Shown in pieces: positions 5,249 through 5,417 of a stretch of 5,417 nucleotides of DNA. Origin of the DNA: Candidatus Portnoybacteria bacterium CG_4_10_14_0_2_um_filter_44_20 (GTDB taxonomy: Bacteria; Patescibacteriota; Minisyncoccia; Portnoybacterales; GCA-002795985); NCBI GenBank assembly GCA_002792395.1, contig PFOG01000040.1:1-5417 (forward strand), read 5' to 3'. The notes under the pieces were generated by a model, which saw only the letters and a program-made list of their open reading frames with translations, made no database searches and was not told the origin of the DNA. Positions within the stretch are counted from its first letter, which is position 1; each line of letters opens with the position of its first letter. The position numbers and the translations under genes were made by a program.

Positions 5249-5268
5249 TTTGTCAAGGTACTTTCAAT

Positions 5269-5298
5269 ATCCTATCAGAATTTCTAAAGAAAAATCAA
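5269..5298 (-). promoter_or_regulatory. extended -10 promoter of the CoA-transferase operon
   Basis: On the minus strand TTGATT (5298-5293) is followed by an 18-bp spacer and TAGGAT (5274-5269). TGA sits directly before the -10 box, giving an extended -10 element. Transcription would begin near 5262, with a short leader of about 25 bases. The spacer contains the inverted repeat TTTCT-AA-AGAAA (5281-5292), a possible regulator site. The call rests on sequence match only. Confidence 0.55.
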
Positions 5299-5317
5299 GT
5301 AATTCCACAATACAACT

Positions 5318-5338
5318 CCCTCCTTTTATAAAGGAGGG
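5318..5338. repeat. CT/GA-rich hairpin unit 1
   Basis: CCCTCCTTT (5318-5326), loop TAT and AAAGGAGGG (5330-5338) form a perfect nine-pair stem. CCGGGGTGGATTTT follows. It lies upstream of the operon promoter and looks like one unit of an intergenic palindromic repeat. Confidence 0.6.
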
Positions 5339-5367
5339 CCGGGGTGGATTTTCACGCCGTCGTTCCT

Positions 5368-5389
5368 CCCCTCCTCAGATGAGGAGGGG
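5368..5389. repeat. CT/GA-rich hairpin unit 2
   Basis: CCCCTCCTC (5368-5376), loop AGAT and GAGGAGGGG (5381-5389) form a perfect nine-pair stem. TCGGGGGGAGGTG follows, paralleling the tail of the unit at 5318-5338. The two are diverged tandem copies about 50 bp apart. The window ends soon after, so more copies could lie beyond. Confidence 0.6.
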
Positions 5390-5417
5390 TCGGGGGGAGG
5401 TGTTGATTCAAAAAAAC

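Noticed and set aside
5251..5256. Perfect TTGACA on the minus strand just before the CoA-transferase ribosome site
   Set aside because: No -10 box lies at a suitable distance downstream, which would be inside the coding region; the extended -10 promoter further upstream is better.
4919..5287. Plus-strand open frame of 122 codons and other plus-strand frames opposite the large genes
   Set aside because: They are antisense shadows of clearly identified genes, without family motifs or ribosome sites.
2658..5389. Composite mobile element bounded by the left and right hairpin clusters
   Set aside because: The two hairpin groups are not inverted or direct copies of each other, and no transposase, integrase or target duplication is visible.

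Overview
The window is a piece of bacterial chromosome with every supportable gene on the minus strand. The best clue to the organism is TypA/BipA, whose N-terminus (HGKTKLTDA after the usual HVD, and the [18 protein letters not shown] stretch) looks to me like versions in Patescibacteria/CPR (Parcubacteria-type) genomes. The short hairpin-rich intergenic repeats fit that impression. This is pattern memory, not a search result, so the placement is tentative.

Layout, in coordinate order. Bases 1-57 are the 3' flank of typA and carry repeat-like sequence seen again near 2524-2663. Bases 58-1875 hold an intact typA. Bases 1876-1968 are its leader, with two small hairpins and no visible Shine-Dalgarno. 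Bases 1969-2289 hold a small unrecognised protein, possibly DNA-binding. Bases 2290-2657 contain no convincing gene but are packed with signals: a tandem hairpin repeat, a good minus-strand promoter (2378-2406) with an inverted repeat around its -35 box, a bidirectional terminator (2434-2460), a GC-rich structured block (2479-2595) and a terminator hairpin downstream of the next operon. Bases 2658-3797 hold an acyl-CoA dehydrogenase interrupted by one in-frame TAA. Bases 3823-5238 hold a fused alpha-beta 3-oxoacid-type CoA-transferase. Bases 5239-5417 hold that operon's promoter and two GA/CT-rich hairpins.

The genes form two likely transcription units. The CoA-transferase and acyl-CoA dehydrogenase are 25 bp apart, share one promoter and each have a strong GGAGG ribosome binding site. 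Together they would move CoA onto or off a short-chain acid and interconvert acyl-CoA and enoyl-CoA. No ETF, thiolase, hydratase or hydroxyacyl-CoA dehydrogenase is in view. The second unit is probably the small protein followed by typA.

The most notable points are: the single nonsense codon at a conserved Gln of an otherwise full-length acyl-CoA dehydrogenase; the promoter, repeat and hairpin arrangement before the small gene; and the dense intergenic hairpins. I see no CRISPR array, tRNA, rRNA, transposase or phage gene. I did not find a clearly new multi-gene system; the 2250-2600 region is the best candidate for undescribed biology.
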